Positions 63,984-64,000 of a DNA stretch of 64,000 nucleotides are shown here, piece after piece. Positions within the stretch are counted from its first letter, which is position 1. The number at the start of each line of letters is the position of its first letter. A program made the translations under genes and the position numbers. The notes beneath the pieces were generated by a model. That model was given only the letters and a program-made list of their open reading frames with translations, did no database searches and was not told where the DNA came from. The stretch covers positions 496,001 to 560,000 of the forward strand of contig NZ_CP060828.1 in assembly GCF_014489635.1 (NCBI RefSeq), in the 5' to 3' direction. This DNA comes from Streptomyces roseirectus. GTDB lineage: Bacteria > Actinomycetota > Actinomycetes > Streptomycetales > Streptomycetaceae.

Positions 63984-64000
63984 CCATCCCCGACACCCTG

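Overview
The window is high-GC actinobacterial DNA, almost certainly Streptomyces. GC is about 70% or more with strong third-position bias. There are frequent GTG starts, several large LuxR-family (LAL) regulators, a rare TTA codon in a pathway regulator, and a giant trans-AT polyketide/peptide synthase. No rRNA, tRNA or CRISPR array is visible.

Layout. (1) 1-2.2 kb: a cut-off TenA/heme-oxygenase-like protein, a DRE-TIM (HMGL-like) aldolase with its own promoter and palindrome, and a membrane-anchored DM13 protein. (2) 2.25-8.8 kb: two divergent LAL regulators, one with an arginine in place of the Walker A lysine and an 11-unit in-frame repeat, then a secreted ricin-type lectin. (3) 8.8-16.9 kb: an eight-gene leftward operon of the nitrilase-associated 'Nit1C' type (flavin oxidoreductase, amidohydrolase, Sll0783-like protein, radical SAM enzyme, GNAT-AIR synthase fusion, two tandem nitrilases, glycosyltransferase). 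One nitrilase has lost its catalytic Cys and Glu. (4) 17.1-21.3 kb: NmrA-type reductase, pirin with divergent HxlR regulator, a small secreted protein, a double carboxymuconolactone-decarboxylase-like protein, and remnants of a MerR regulator and an IS5-type transposase.

(5) 21.4-52.1 kb: the secondary-metabolite locus. A 6856-residue trans-AT hybrid synthase reads KS-(dead ACP insert)-KR-MT-ACP / C-A(Gly)-PCP / KS-DH-KR-ACP / KS-DH*-ACP-KR-ACP / KS0-KS. It overlaps by ATGA with an acylhydrolase-like AT, AT and PfaD-type ER fusion that supplies extender units in trans. A 0.73 kb divergent control region holds a perfect palindrome and a direct repeat. It separates the synthase from a LAL activator that carries a TTA codon and a carboxylic acid reductase (A-T-R). 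There is no thioesterase and no ACP after the last ketosynthase, so chain termination is unexplained. The reductase is the only visible enzyme that could act on the released acid.

(6) 52.1-64 kb: small-molecule catabolism and decay. Remnants of L-serine ammonia-lyase and of a transposase are followed by an intact hydratase/decarboxylase, acetaldehyde dehydrogenase and 4-hydroxy-2-oxovalerate aldolase operon (lower meta-cleavage pathway). Then come a C-terminally damaged GMC oxidoreductase, HxlR/MBL-hydrolase and MarR/azoreductase divergent pairs, an IclR regulator, a small secreted protein, an ACMSD-like amidohydrolase and a broken FAD monooxygenase. A decayed copy of the MarR gene near 55.45 kb suggests local duplication and rearrangement.
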